Source: Callaeas wilsoni (lineage: Eukaryota > Chordata > Aves > Passeriformes > Callaeidae). Taken from it: 64,000 bases of DNA. This document shows, in pieces, positions 27,501 to 39,140 of this stretch. Both the position numbers and the translations under genes were made by a program. The notes under the pieces are model-generated. The model worked only from the letters and a program-made list of their open reading frames with translations. It was not told the DNA's origin and did not search any database. The stretch is from NCBI GenBank assembly GCA_013398955.1, contig VWPU01004989.1:545002-609001 (forward strand). Reading direction: 5' to 3'. Numbering within the stretch: the stretch's first letter is position 1; each line of letters starts with the position of its first letter.

Positions 27501-28768
27501 CAGGTGTGTTTCTTATATTACTTACTCCCATTAGACAAAGGAAGGAGAGTTGCTTTGTTTTATGTTGGTCATTTTTTCCAGTCCCAGAGATTGATGCTAT
27601 CCAGTGCCAATGAGCACAATGGGAGTTTGGGGACTGACGCCAGCCGACCTATATTCTCCAAAGAGCCAAAACTAGAGAAGTTTAATGAATCACAGTCCAA
27701 TTGTTCATTAGAAAATCAAAACCCCAGAAGAAATCCTTATAACATTCTCAGTATTTTGATAAAACACTAGTAGATGTCAGAAATTATATACTTCCCACTC
27801 CTCATAGGCCAAGACACATGGACCACTGCCACAGCTACGACAGTGTTATGACTCAGAGCTGTACACTCAGCGACAGGCAGATGCAGTGAGGACCAAGGAC
27901 TGAAAGAGTCTCCTGCAGGCATCAGTCTTGCAAGTGAACCAAAGCAAAGGACAGAAAAATGTTTTGTTTTATCATTGTTCAGCACCTCAGTCCTGAAAGG
28001 TCACGCTAACTGCCACTGCCAGAAAAATACTTAATACAGAATATGCCTCTTTCAGGACTTTGCATTTGGTTTATTGCTCTGAAACTCTGTAAGTAGATTT
28101 CTACACACATTCAGTATATGGTTATTCATTCTCGTGGAAACTTCTTCTCTCATTTCCCCTGGTTACATCACAGTCCAATAAATGCATGTTCTGAAATTAA
28201 CTATCCTTCTGGATGATGGTCTCAGCAACAAAACCTGATCTGAGAAATAAAATTTAGCTAATGTCATGCTCCTTATAAACTAGAAGGAAAGCTGGAATCA
28301 TCCTTTACAGACCTACTTCTAAAAGCTGATTATTTCTTTCTTATTATTACATAGATTATATGCATAATATGTGTAACATATTATATATTATTATTATCAT
28401 TATTAAAAATCTCCGATTATTTATTTCTCTTAGAATTATCAGAAACATTAAATCTAGCTTAAAGAGTTTAATTAACGGGCTCAAAACTTGTGAGATATTT
28501 CAGACCTCAGCTTAACATCCAGACTTTCAAGGGGTAGCAGAGGGCTTTTTCACACATTAGGATTTTGTATTAGACTACATCACTAAACAACAGACGAAAA
28601 AGAAACAAAAATAAAAATTTTAGCAGAAATTGCCTCCAATGTTTATTGTTGTATATGATGCTACTATCCTTTCTGTTATCTATTAGTAACAAAAGTACCA
28701 ATATGTTCAAGATTATGGCACCTAAATTTAGGCATTGAAATACAAGTACTCAGTTCAGTTAAATAAAT
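24519..28768. other. non-coding AT-rich sequence, nothing recognised
   Basis: No exon-like or repeat family pattern recognised. Contains ordinary A/T runs and a short AT-rich imperfect inverted repeat near 28370-28395. Frames are under 90 codons. Confidence 0.45.
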
Positions 28769-29320
28769 CATAGAATCATTAAGGTCTGAAAAGACCTCCA
28801 AGATCAAGTCCAACCTTTGCCCAATCACCACCTTGTCCACTAAACCACAGCATTGTCATGTCCAGTCATTTCTTGAACACTTCCAGAGATGGTGATTCCA
28901 CCACCTTGCTGGGCTGCCTGTTCAAATGCTTAACCACCCTTTCCATGAACAAATTTTTCCTGATGTCCAACCTGAACCTCCCCTGGGACAGCTTGAGGCT
29001 CTGTGCTCTCATCACAAGTTGCCTGTGAGAAGAAGCTGACCCCCACCAGGGTACAACCTCCTGTGAGGCAGTTGTCAAGAGTGATAAGGTCTCCCCTGAA
29101 CCTCCTCATGTCCAGGTTAAACACCTCCAGCTCCCTCAGCTACTCCTCATATGACTTGTTCTCCAGACCTTCACCAGTTTCACTGCCCATCACACCAATA
29201 TATTTCCTGTCGTGAGGGGCCTAGAACTGAATGCAGTCCTCAAGGTGTAGCTTCACCAGTGGTGAGTGCAGAGGGAAACATGATGTCCGACATGTTATTG
29301 ATCTGGTACATCGCTATAAA
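28769..29320 (-). mobile_element. CR1 LINE 3'-region (minus strand)
   Basis: In plus orientation it begins with TCATAGAATCATTAAGGTCT, the reverse complement of the CR1 3' terminus. It then runs through the reverse complements of known CR1 3'-UTR blocks in the right order: ACTTCCAGAGATGGTGATTC, the CTGGGCTGCCTGTTC block, CTGATGTCCAACCTGAACCT, GATAAGGTCTCCCCTGAACC, and TGACTTGTTCTCCAGACC. It ends near the CACCAGTGGTGAGTGCAGAG block at about 29270. It is the best-preserved CR1 in the window but still 5'-truncated, with no reverse transcriptase. The open frames inside it are UTR-derived, not genes. Confidence 0.85.
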
Positions 29321-32300
29321 GTCCATCCAAGTATCTTAAATATTTTGCCATATTTAAAATGTTCACTACAAATAGTTAAAATGCTACCTTTAAGGCAAGT
29401 TATTCAACTTAACCAATTTGCTCTGATTTGAAGTACAATTTAGTTGATCCAAAGAAGATAGGCATCACGTTCTAGTAGATAGCAGATAGCAGAATCTATC
29501 TAATCTGCTAGTAGATAGTAGAACCACTTTATAGGTTATTGATAAGCAACAGGATTGAAGTGCCCAAACATAACCATCTAGAGCCATCTGAAATGCCCAA
29601 GAGAAGTGATCAGCAGAGGTGATGCAAGCCATTTTGTATCAGATTCAGACAAGGTTCTGCAACCATCTGAAGTAGCACTTGGAGGTCAGACAAGATGCTT
29701 TAGAGACTTTTAAATTATGTTATGCACCTGAATCCTAACCTGGATCTCGCTTGACTGTGATGCTAAAGCACCTACCTCCAACTGCAATTGGACGCCTCTT
29801 TTATGTCAGTCTCAAGCTGAATTCCCTTTAATGCCCTTTTTGGTAGGTTATGACCAAATTTCCAATACCTAAAGCCAAGCAGCACCGGACTCTTCTTTAA
29901 ACTTCACAAAGCACCAACAAGGTGACATACAAAGTGTTTCACTTTTTGCAGAACACCAAAGTCTCTAAAGAAGGCATTTCTTCTACCATTAAAATAAGAT
30001 ACTGTAATTTCAAATGTAGCTTTGCAAAGTTTCATTATCTAACAAAATAAATCCCAATTAAAGGTGTATTTTCTTTTAATCTTGTGTAGCTTGTGGTTTT
30101 TGGGGGTTTTTGAAAAAGAGAGGGAGATGTCTAAAAAGGTGTTCTTTTCAGGTTTGTCTGCTGGCTCAGGAATTTTATTTGATGATGCACCATTATTACT
30201 CTTCTCCAAATACCAGGAGGTTTAATACACTTTTGAGCAGAGGCTTCAAGATTAAAAAGAATAACTTCAAAAAATAAAATTACTACCATATGTTCGAACA
30301 GGCAAGGAAACATAATACTATGAGACCTATGAGACTGCTACGTCTAGCTGTATCATTCCAAGTCACAAAATTTAATTGCTGGAAAAAGATATTCAGGCCA
30401 ATCAAGTAACACAAAGGGGTGGTAAAACACAATTGTAGCTGTTATCCAGCTTCTGGATTTGGTAATATCAGTGAAAAGGTAAATTCCAACCACGAGTTTT
30501 ATTAGTGCTGAAAATGCTGAAAGGTGGCTCCACCTTCACTTTTTCAGTCAAAATCAGCCACCCAAAGAGATTTTACTATATAAGATTCTCAGAGTGAATT
30601 TCAGAGTATCTGCAATGGTTATGTGAAGGGCTCAACTCTCTTTTCTCTGACAGATCTAGGCCATCTGAGCAGGTTTTAAACCTCCTTCATCACCTCTGAG
30701 ACAGAAATTAAAAAGGAGGTATGCAGTACTCAGTCTGAAAGCTTTATAGTATTGTAGGCTAGCAGAGAAACTGAATACATGAAACTAACCATGAAGGGAT
30801 ATGATGCTATTTTAAAAACCAGTTTTAATGGTTGTAGTGTCTGTTGCTCAACTCCTTTAGCTTTTTCTGGAAAAGCAACTGTGTTACACAGATCTTTGAG
30901 TAACTGCAGAAGCCAAACCAACTCTGGGTATCAAATGGAAGAGGTAAGCTGAAGAGTAAGATACAAAGAACAGACTGTATTTTAAAATCCATTTTTTATT
31001 CCCTATATTTGATTCTTAACATTAAAAATAACTTTGGATTCAAAATGTTTCTGTCTGTTTTATTCAACCCTGACCACAAATCAGTTAGACTCACCAAGGA
31101 AGCCTGGTGTTGAAAGTCAGTGGAATGGCAAAATGTTAGCTATGCTCAAAGACAGATAAAGGACTAGAGGCTTGAAAGCACTCAGAGGTATAAGGAAGTG
31201 CCCTCAAATGGCAAAGAAAAGGAAAAAAATTAGATCTAGTTCAGGAACCATTACACTCTCACTGTGTATTACACTGGAAAATTAAAACTCTCACAGAAAA
31301 TTACTACTATAACTTATGCTGATAAAAAGAAAACCAAGGAGTTGTGCTCCTTTATTACACCACTACTTAATGTAATTGGCATTCATTCATTGGAGTGAGG
31401 GGTATTTAATGTAGAGACAGAATTTTTGCAGAAGAATGTATTTACAGTTATATAGAAGTTCCTAATTGTTAGTATGTTGCTACTAATCAAAGACACTGTT
31501 TCATTCAATAACCATTCTTTTTAAAAAGGAAAAAAAACCTACCAAAAAAAATCTAGTAGAACAATAGATTCGGGTTCATTTTTCAAAGGAAGCATTTCTT
31601 GGGCAGAAGCCTAAGTTAAAGATTGTTTAAATTTAAAAAAAAACAAAAAAAAAAGAAGGACATGGGCATTCTCCTGTTCCCCAGTTATGGTTTTGTTTTC
31701 TTCAATGCTACAAAGCATTTACAATAGTTAAAAATGAAAAGGCCTTACAAACCAGGCTACATAGAAAGTCATAGGCAGACATGCTTTTCTACAATGCATG
31801 GTTAGACATTTCTGGGAAACACTAATGAAATGTCTTCCAAAAATATGAAAAGAGCATAAAATAAAAATAGAACAGAAGGCAGAGGCCAGGTACAGCTTCT
31901 TTCCTCCAAAGTGGAAAAACTACACAGTCCCTGGACAAATTAGCATTTGTCCTGTAACAGTGCTCTGTGAAACACTGTCTGCCACTAACCAGCAGAAAGA
32001 ATATGACAAAGCATTCATCAAAGTACAAATAAGTACTTTTCTTACACTCTCAGTTCCTTCTTTTGTTAGGTTGTAGTCTCACTTGTTCTCTGACTGGCCA
32101 TTACTGAAGAACCTTAACACAGAAACTCCTCTTCTCCTTCACAAAACAGATCTAATGGATAAAAACTGAAAGTCTTTACCAACACCAGATTCACTGGAGA
32201 ACCTCAGCAACAGCTGATAAAAACAAAACAGAAAAATTGTTTGTCCACTATACTACTTCCTTTTTCAGTAGGCTCCAATCACTTATGTCATGAAAATGAA

Positions 32301-35300
32301 TTAAGTTCAAGAATTCTCCTGATCTGAGGGGAAAGGAGAAACTAAAGCAAACAATTATTTTCAAACAATAACTTCTACCAGAAACAATCATATTGTGGGA
32401 ACCAACATATCATTACATAGAGAGTTCCATCATCCATTTCCCTCTACCTCCAAAACTACCTGTAGTCCAATACCTGAAAACATTACAGTAGATTTTATTC
32501 ATTCTTTGGCAAAGCCCAATTTTTAAAAAGTTAATTAGCCAACAAATAACAACCCCAAAAGTGAAAGAACAGAGAAAGATGTACTTTTAAATCTTTCCAA
32601 TGTCTCATTGCTATGATGATCATCACTGTGGGTCTGAACTCCACAGTCCACTGCTGAGCTAGGAATATATTGTATGTACAGCAAAACTATATATGTTTAT
32701 CTCATGGTTTCTGTTGATAATGTAGACTGTCACATAGCTATTCATATACAGTCAGTACATAATGTTTTAAGGATTGTTATACTTACAGAGATGTAAATGT
32801 ATTTTACATGAAAAGGCAAATACCAGCTGTAAATAAAAAGAAGAAGAATTGTATCTGTGGAGGAACAATAATTTAAAGTCATAACGGCTTGGTCAGTAAG
32901 TGGAAAAATGTTCTTTCCAGGTGTTAGATAAAAGTTATACAGATCTTCTGGTCCAGAACAGAATACACACAGAAATTACAAGAACTAGACAGCTACAAAT
33001 TGTCTCTCCAGGAAGGAGGCCATGAATTACCAACAATTGCTTAGGACACTAAAAGAAAGACACAGAGACTGAAATACGCAGCTCAGAATAGCTGTGGACA
33101 AAGCATAAAATTATAGCTTCTTACTTTTTCAGGAAAACAGTAAAGCTTAGGAAGGATTTGGTATATGCAGACTAGTTTTTCTCTTTGTTTAATGGGTAGG
33201 AAGTTTGGGAGACTAAAAACATTTTGCTTCAAAAATCTGGCTTTGAATCACCTGAATCATTCACTAGTGAGAAATATTTTATTATTTCAGCTGACAGAAC
33301 TAGGTCTGTCATGTTACCACGATAAGAAACCAGAAAAGATTGCAACTGAACTGAAGCAGTGCTGAACCAAAAGGTTCCAGAGAAATAAGGGGAGAAGTAA
33401 AGCTATCTGCTTGACTAATTACTGGCCTGTATATTTAGCTATTTACTCAAACAGGGGTGCAAAGGTGCATAAGGCACAGGTAAATTGTGATCTTACAGTA
33501 TCCAAGAGAGAAGGGAATACACATCATATCCTTCAGCTACAAAAGCAACAAGGATTCTACATAATACCAAAACTTCTCAGCACACTTTTCAATCATATCT
33601 ATCTTGCATTCATTTTGAATCTGCATTCAACATCTATGGATTCAGAGAGAAATATTTTCTAGCAAGAACTTTTTCAATATTGTTTCCACAAAGTAACTGT
33701 GAGAATGAGGTATGAGCTCTGATATGCAACTGATGAAGGGAGTCTATTAGAGACTTAGTTTTACAATAGCTAGGACATTTCTACCAACTTCCATGGCAGA
33801 GTCATGGATAAGTTTTCCTTCCGTTAATCATTTCCATATTTTAAGTGGAACTCTAAGTAGCAGAAAAACAAAAATATTAGAATTCATGGAAAGGATTTAC
33901 CACAAGGTGATCCTTTGGCAGGTTGCATATACATTTAGTTTGTATCTATTAACTAGATATAATTAACCACAATGGCAAAACCAGGATTATATAGCCTGCA
34001 ATAGTACATATTATTAGATTTAATAAATACGCAGATGTAAGAGAACCTGTGAGCCACAAATGTTGAACTCGCTCATTCATTGTAACTGAGTCAGCTGCAA
34101 TTTTTGCCAGCTTATTAGACAACCACTTAATTTGAAGAATTATCCTAATAAACAGAATATTATCATTACCAAAAGAATATATGAGAATGACATACCAATT
34201 CAAAAATGTCCAAATCTTTGGAATACATATGGAATATTATTCGTGTTTGTGCTCAGTTTAAGTTTACTCAAAGCATTCTCCTGGGTGAAGAAAGTATATA
34301 AACTAATTTTTTTTCACTTAGACAAAGCAAAAACTAACTACTCAGCCAGTCATGTATCTACTTTCATTTTGTGTTTTATTAAAATAGCATATGCAGTAGC
34401 CTTGTCTATGTTATTGATCACACCATGGTGGCTATTGGACTGATATAGTGGTCTCCAGGAATTTCCAAACATAAATGAATTCTAATGAGATAATCCCTAG
34501 TGCATGGAGATGGAGGACTGCTATCTAAATAATGCCACTTCTGTTGCAGAATTGGTTTCAAATTAATTGTTTCTTTCTAAAGCTATAATTATCAAGAGGA
34601 ATATAGTTAGTCAGAAAAAATGAAGTTAAAAAGTGCATAATGTCTAATAGCTCATTAAATAGAAAATACATTGTAAATTTGGGAATCAGAATGACTTGCA
34701 GCTAACTGTGAGATGATGGGTCATGCACATGAAAAGAGACTTTTTTGGCAGGAGAGCAATTTGGTAATGCTGACTGCAGTCTGCATTTACTTGACATTCG
34801 GAAAGATCATATGACACCAATGCAGATGAGGTGAACAGTGAAGAGAAAAGGAAGGGCAAGGAGAACTAGAGGAGAAAAAGTTAGGGTATGAGCAGCTGAG
34901 GCATGATAAGGAAGGAGAGAATATGAGTGTCATTATTGGGTGTTCAATTTTTAAAGTGGAAATGGGAACAAGGTGTCATATTAAAGAGACTTGGAGTACT
35001 CAAGCAGCTATAGCAATAGCTGGGTCATTTTTCTCACAGAGGGGTTTTATGAAGAGTTAATTTGGTGAATAATTAGCAATTTTTAAATTTCTCTTCCAAT
35101 GAAAAAACATCATAACTGTTATGTACTCATTCTTTTTTAAAAGTTTACTCCATTTTTTAAAAACACGGTGTGTATTTACTCAGTGTCAAATATATCTTTA
35201 TAATAATGCAACAAAACAAAGCAAGTCCAAAGAATATTTGAAACACTTAAGAATAATTAAGCTGTCAAAAAATCCTCAAACCTAAAACATTATAGTACAG

Positions 35301-35704
35301 TCTCAAAGGGAAAGAAGCTCAGAACAGCTGATTTAGGCTTAAACTTTCTCCTGGTACATTTTCCATAAGCAGTGACCTCAACAATTACACAAGAGGACGC
35401 AGACATGATCAGAATGGGAGAAGGCAGCTATGCATTTGCATGTACACAAACAGGTGCATGCCACACCAGCCTGCACAAACAGGAGGGCTAAAGCTGTCTA
35501 AAACCTCAGTCATCTAAAGGCCCAAAGTAATGTACAAAGAACTGCAAGCTGAGGGCTCAGAATCACAGCTGATGCAAAAGCAGTATACAAGGAGAAGAAA
35601 GTTACCCAGAGTTATATTCTTTTATGCTGTTAGGCTTTGGTCACAAGCTGATCTATGTGGTAAAACAAAATCCGGAAAACAATCACCAAAGACACTTCTA
35701 TTAA
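29321..35704. other. non-coding AT-rich sequence, nothing recognised
   Basis: Long AT-rich stretch. A small local repeat of TAGTAGATAGCAGATAG-like units lies at 29472-29525. No transposon family or exon recognised; frames are short, the longest being 103 codons at 34132-34443 on the plus strand, low-complexity hydrophobic and unrecognised. Confidence 0.45.
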
Positions 35705-36376
35705 TGTACTGGTTTTAGCTGGGATAGAGTTACCTTTCTTAATAGTAGCTCGTGAGGTGCTGTGCTTCAGATTTGTGACCCTGAAGGGGCTGTGGTCCAA
35801 GGACAAGGCCACGCCAGAGCAGTGCAGCACACTTTAGAGTGACCACAGCTATGGATTAGTCCACCCTGCAGCAGATAGACCCCTGAAGAGGCAGTGGTCT
35901 ATGGACAGACCCATTCTGGAGCAGTGGCAAGCACAGAAGCTCACTGCGATGTAAAACCCTATGGCCTGGTCCAAAGGGACCAGGGATGGAGATTGCAATA
36001 GATATACATTTAAATTGCTATAACCCATGATTTGAGTTGCATGTTATAGAAAGTACTACAGCAAGAACCACCCAAACCAGTTGAGGACAAGCCTTACAAC
36101 AACCAGTGCAAGTGCAGCGGTGACCCAGTCTGAGGTGGCTTTTGTGCCCAGTGACTCCACACAACAAGCACTTCTCACCTCCTGAGTGACCACCATAACA
36201 AACAGAATGCAAGTCAGGGACTAAATGAGCTCAACTGGCATTTTATGGACATTACACACTGCTGGGCCATAGACTAAAGGAATAACACTTGCATATATTA
36301 GAGAGTGAGAAGGGAAAAGGGGTGGTTAATGTGGGACCTAAGTATGATGCAAATTGTAAGAATAAGTGGTAAAGAT
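35705..36376 (+). mobile_element. ERV remnant: degraded LTR head plus internal-like sequence
   Basis: It starts TGTACTGGTTTTAGCTGGGA, nearly the same head as the LTR at 36377. From about 35785 it passes into degenerate tandem units with GAGCAG-type boxes at about 35813, 35864 and 35915, the same ~50-base period as in the LTR at 317-1412. After about 36000 the sequence is different. A purine-rich run at about 36302-36326 (GAGTGAGAAGGGAAAAGGGG) resembles a polypurine tract upstream of a 3' LTR, though some 50 bases separate it from 36377. I read this as the remains of a 5' LTR and a short piece of internal retroviral DNA. No gag or pol motif is readable. Confidence 0.55.
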
Positions 36377-36920
36377 TGTACTGGGTTTGGCTGGAATAGA
36401 GTTAATTTTCTTCATAGCAGTTTTTAAGTTGTTGTGTTTTAGATTTGTGACCAAAACAGTGTTGATAACAGAGATGTGTTTAGTTACTGCTGAACAGTGC
36501 TTAAACAGCATCGAAGTCTTTTTCTGTTCCTCACATTGCTCCACCAGAGAAAAGATTGGAGGCACAGGACTGCTGATCCCAAATAGCCAAAGAGATACTT
36601 CATATCATATGAGGTCATGCTCAGCATATAAAGCTACAGGGAAGAAGCAAGAATTGGCATACATTTGACAAGTCACCGCTATGCATGATGGAGCCCCACT
36701 TTTCTGGAGATGGCTGCACCCCTACCTGCCAATGTGAAGTGCTGAATGAATCCCTTGTTTTGCTTTGCTTGTGTGCACAGCTTTTGCTTTACCTATTAAA
36801 CTGTCTTAGACCACAAGTTTTCTGAATGTTACTGTTCCAATTCTCTTCCCCAAGTCACTGTGGGGGAGTGAGTAAGTGGCTGAGTGCGCTGAGCTGCCTA
36901 TTGGGGTTAAACCAGAACCA
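36377..36920 (+). mobile_element. ERV LTR (ERVL-like), near full length
   Basis: Begins TGTACTGGGTTTGGCTGGAA and ends near AACCAGAACCA. Inside are a TGAGGTCA element at 36610-36617 (one base from a CRE), a TATA box (TATAAA at 36627-36632), a downstream coding-like but non-genic segment with GAGATGGCTGCACC, and an ATTAAA polyadenylation signal at 36795-36800 followed by a CT-rich stretch and a GGGGGAGTGAGTAAGTGGCT block. This order matches a widespread avian LTR family that I recognise from memory. It follows directly on the remnant at 35705 and is probably the 3' LTR of the same decayed provirus. Exact ends and family name need a repeat library. Confidence 0.75.
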
Positions 36921-39004
36921 TCATAATGACGATGTTTATAAACAGAATAATAAAATCTCATGGCCATAAAGGAAAAATGAATCTGCATTGGGAAAAAAAC
37001 CCCCAACATTTCTTAAATCAGAAGCTCAGCCAGGGTTCATGGCCACTTCTTTATTTGAACATCCATTGCACAAATACCAACGTAATGCCTTCCTTATAAA
37101 GGTTTGGACACTTTGGCAATAATGCATTTTAAATATTACCTTAATTCCAATGCAAGGTTTATCCCTCATGAATCTAGACTGAGCAGAAAAAAGCAGGATC
37201 ATAATGATGAGAAATGTCAGTGTACTAGCTGATAATACTGTATCTAAATTTATGGCATGTTATGTTAGCATATAAATACAATATTTCTTCTGTCTTGATT
37301 CCAGTAAGCCCATAAAACTGAACTTATCTCTCTGTATTTGCTGCTGTTACTAGACCTCAAGATAACACTTCCCATCTTGTTTAATAATAGCTTGTTACAA
37401 TACACAGATTGAAATTTTTTTTACATTTAATTCGCACAGGTAACAGAGTCTGACGAGAGGATATACCCCAGAGAGGGTATTCTTCTCTTGTGATGGTGCT
37501 GAAACAGATCTTTTTTTAGGCAATTAGGCTCTAAACATGACCTAATTTCCTGCACAAATACCACAGCCTGATATACTTAGTCAGAAAGTGATATTTTACT
37601 TTGGTGCCACACCAACAACATCATATTTGAAAATTTACATTATTGTAACCGTAGGCTCTAACACTGTAATACAGAGTACCCATATACCTGTAGAATCTCC
37701 TGAAATTTACTTGCTGTTATATAGTCTCTCTTCTGAATATAATGGGATTGAAGCTTCATAAAAGGTGGAGGAGTGGTAAACCGCTGAAATAAAGCTCAAG
37801 GCTTAAATCTATACCCAGAATACAGACACAAACATAGTTGTCAAAACAGCACCCCACCTACATGCCTTCAGCACAGATTGCTCTAAGCAGTTAGCAATAT
37901 TTATTCAGGCTCACTTCAGAAAAGACTTAAATCACATAATCAATTTGATTGGTCCCATTGAAGCCACACCAGCAGAAATGTCTCACATGATCAGATGTCA
38001 AGTTTTGCCTCTCTGCACACTGCAGGCACACTTCCTAATTTTTCCCAGTGATGACTTTTGGGACTTGGACACTTCTACAGCTCAAACCGAACTATGACTA
38101 CTAACTCATCTTAGATAAACCATGAGACAAGATTCAGATGGTACCCACTTTCATCCCTTACTGGAAAATATCCACATTTCAAGCAGCTTACAACATACAT
38201 ATAGCACGGAAAGACATTAGCTTTCCTCAGAGCCATCGAGCCATTCTGTGTGACTTTGCAGTGTCATTAAATGCAATAACACAATAGCCAGTGACAAGCT
38301 ATGGTTGAGCCTAGAACATGGAAGGCCAAACAGACATCTTAAATGGGAACAACCACTGAAAGTCTCAACTGAAAGGGGATCTAGAGTACATAGTTTGAAT
38401 GCAGTGCTCACAGTTCTCCCAAATGCACAGTCACGAGGCTGAAGGCAGCACCTATCCTAAGACTGCATGACTGCACATCAAAGGCTTTGGCACGGGTTCT
38501 GTCATACACGCAGTTTCACGTGGTGAGGGGGAAGGCAGGGACAGCCTGTAACCAGGAACACTGCTCTGTATAAAGATTCTCAGACGAGCATGAAAATCCA
38601 CTTGGTGACCCAAGGGCTGAGCCACACCCTCTACCCCGTCCATGACACAACCTGTCAGACAGAGATGAGGGACAATACCCACTACAAAACTGACTGGCAA
38701 GATGGATCAGAGGCCACAGCTCTGCCTTATCAATATGTGATGTAGAAACTGCAGTGAGGGAGTAGAAGAAATCAAATATGAGAGTATCACTGCAAATGTG
38801 AGAGACTAGTCAGGTCTGTGTTCCTGTCTCTAAAAGAGCTGGTGTGAGACTGCATGCTACTGACAGATTTATTTTAGAAATGTTTTATATCCTGCTTTTA
38901 AAAGTGAAAAATAAAGCAAAAGCAGTACACTAAGCAATTGCAGTTCGGTTCTTGTAAGTAAAATAAATATGCAGTACTGCAATACTGCCTCCTTACATTT
39001 CAAG
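36921..39004. other. non-coding AT-rich sequence, nothing recognised
   Basis: No recognised repeat family, exon or RNA gene. A slightly CpG-richer patch around 38440-38690 contains an 82-codon minus frame with no recognisable similarity. Confidence 0.45.
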
Positions 39005-39140
39005 AAAGAAATTGCTTTATTGGATCAAGACAGTGGTCCATCTAGTCCAGTACCTCATCTTCAAATACTAGACCTTAATATAGCAACAGAGGAGGCAAGA
39101 AATATTCCACAGAGAGAGAGGCCAGCATACAACCAAGACT
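39005..39140 (+). mobile_element. possible ancient CR1/L3-like tail fragment
   Basis: The segment TTGGATCAAGACAGTGGTCC followed by ATCTAGTCCAGTACCT resembles the GGATCAGACCAGTGGTCCAT / CTAGTCCAGTA motif found in old amniote LINE 3' ends. Similarity then fades. Called on this one motif, so the family assignment and right limit are uncertain. Confidence 0.4.

Noticed and set aside
28866..29431. Frames on both strands near 28.9-29.4 kb
   Set aside because: They lie in or beside the 3' UTR of a CR1 element, which is not coding in this part.
29472..29525. TAGTAGATAGCAGATAG-type local repeat with small inverted parts
   Set aside because: Short, imperfect and of a kind common in AT-rich DNA; not distinctive enough for a separate finding.
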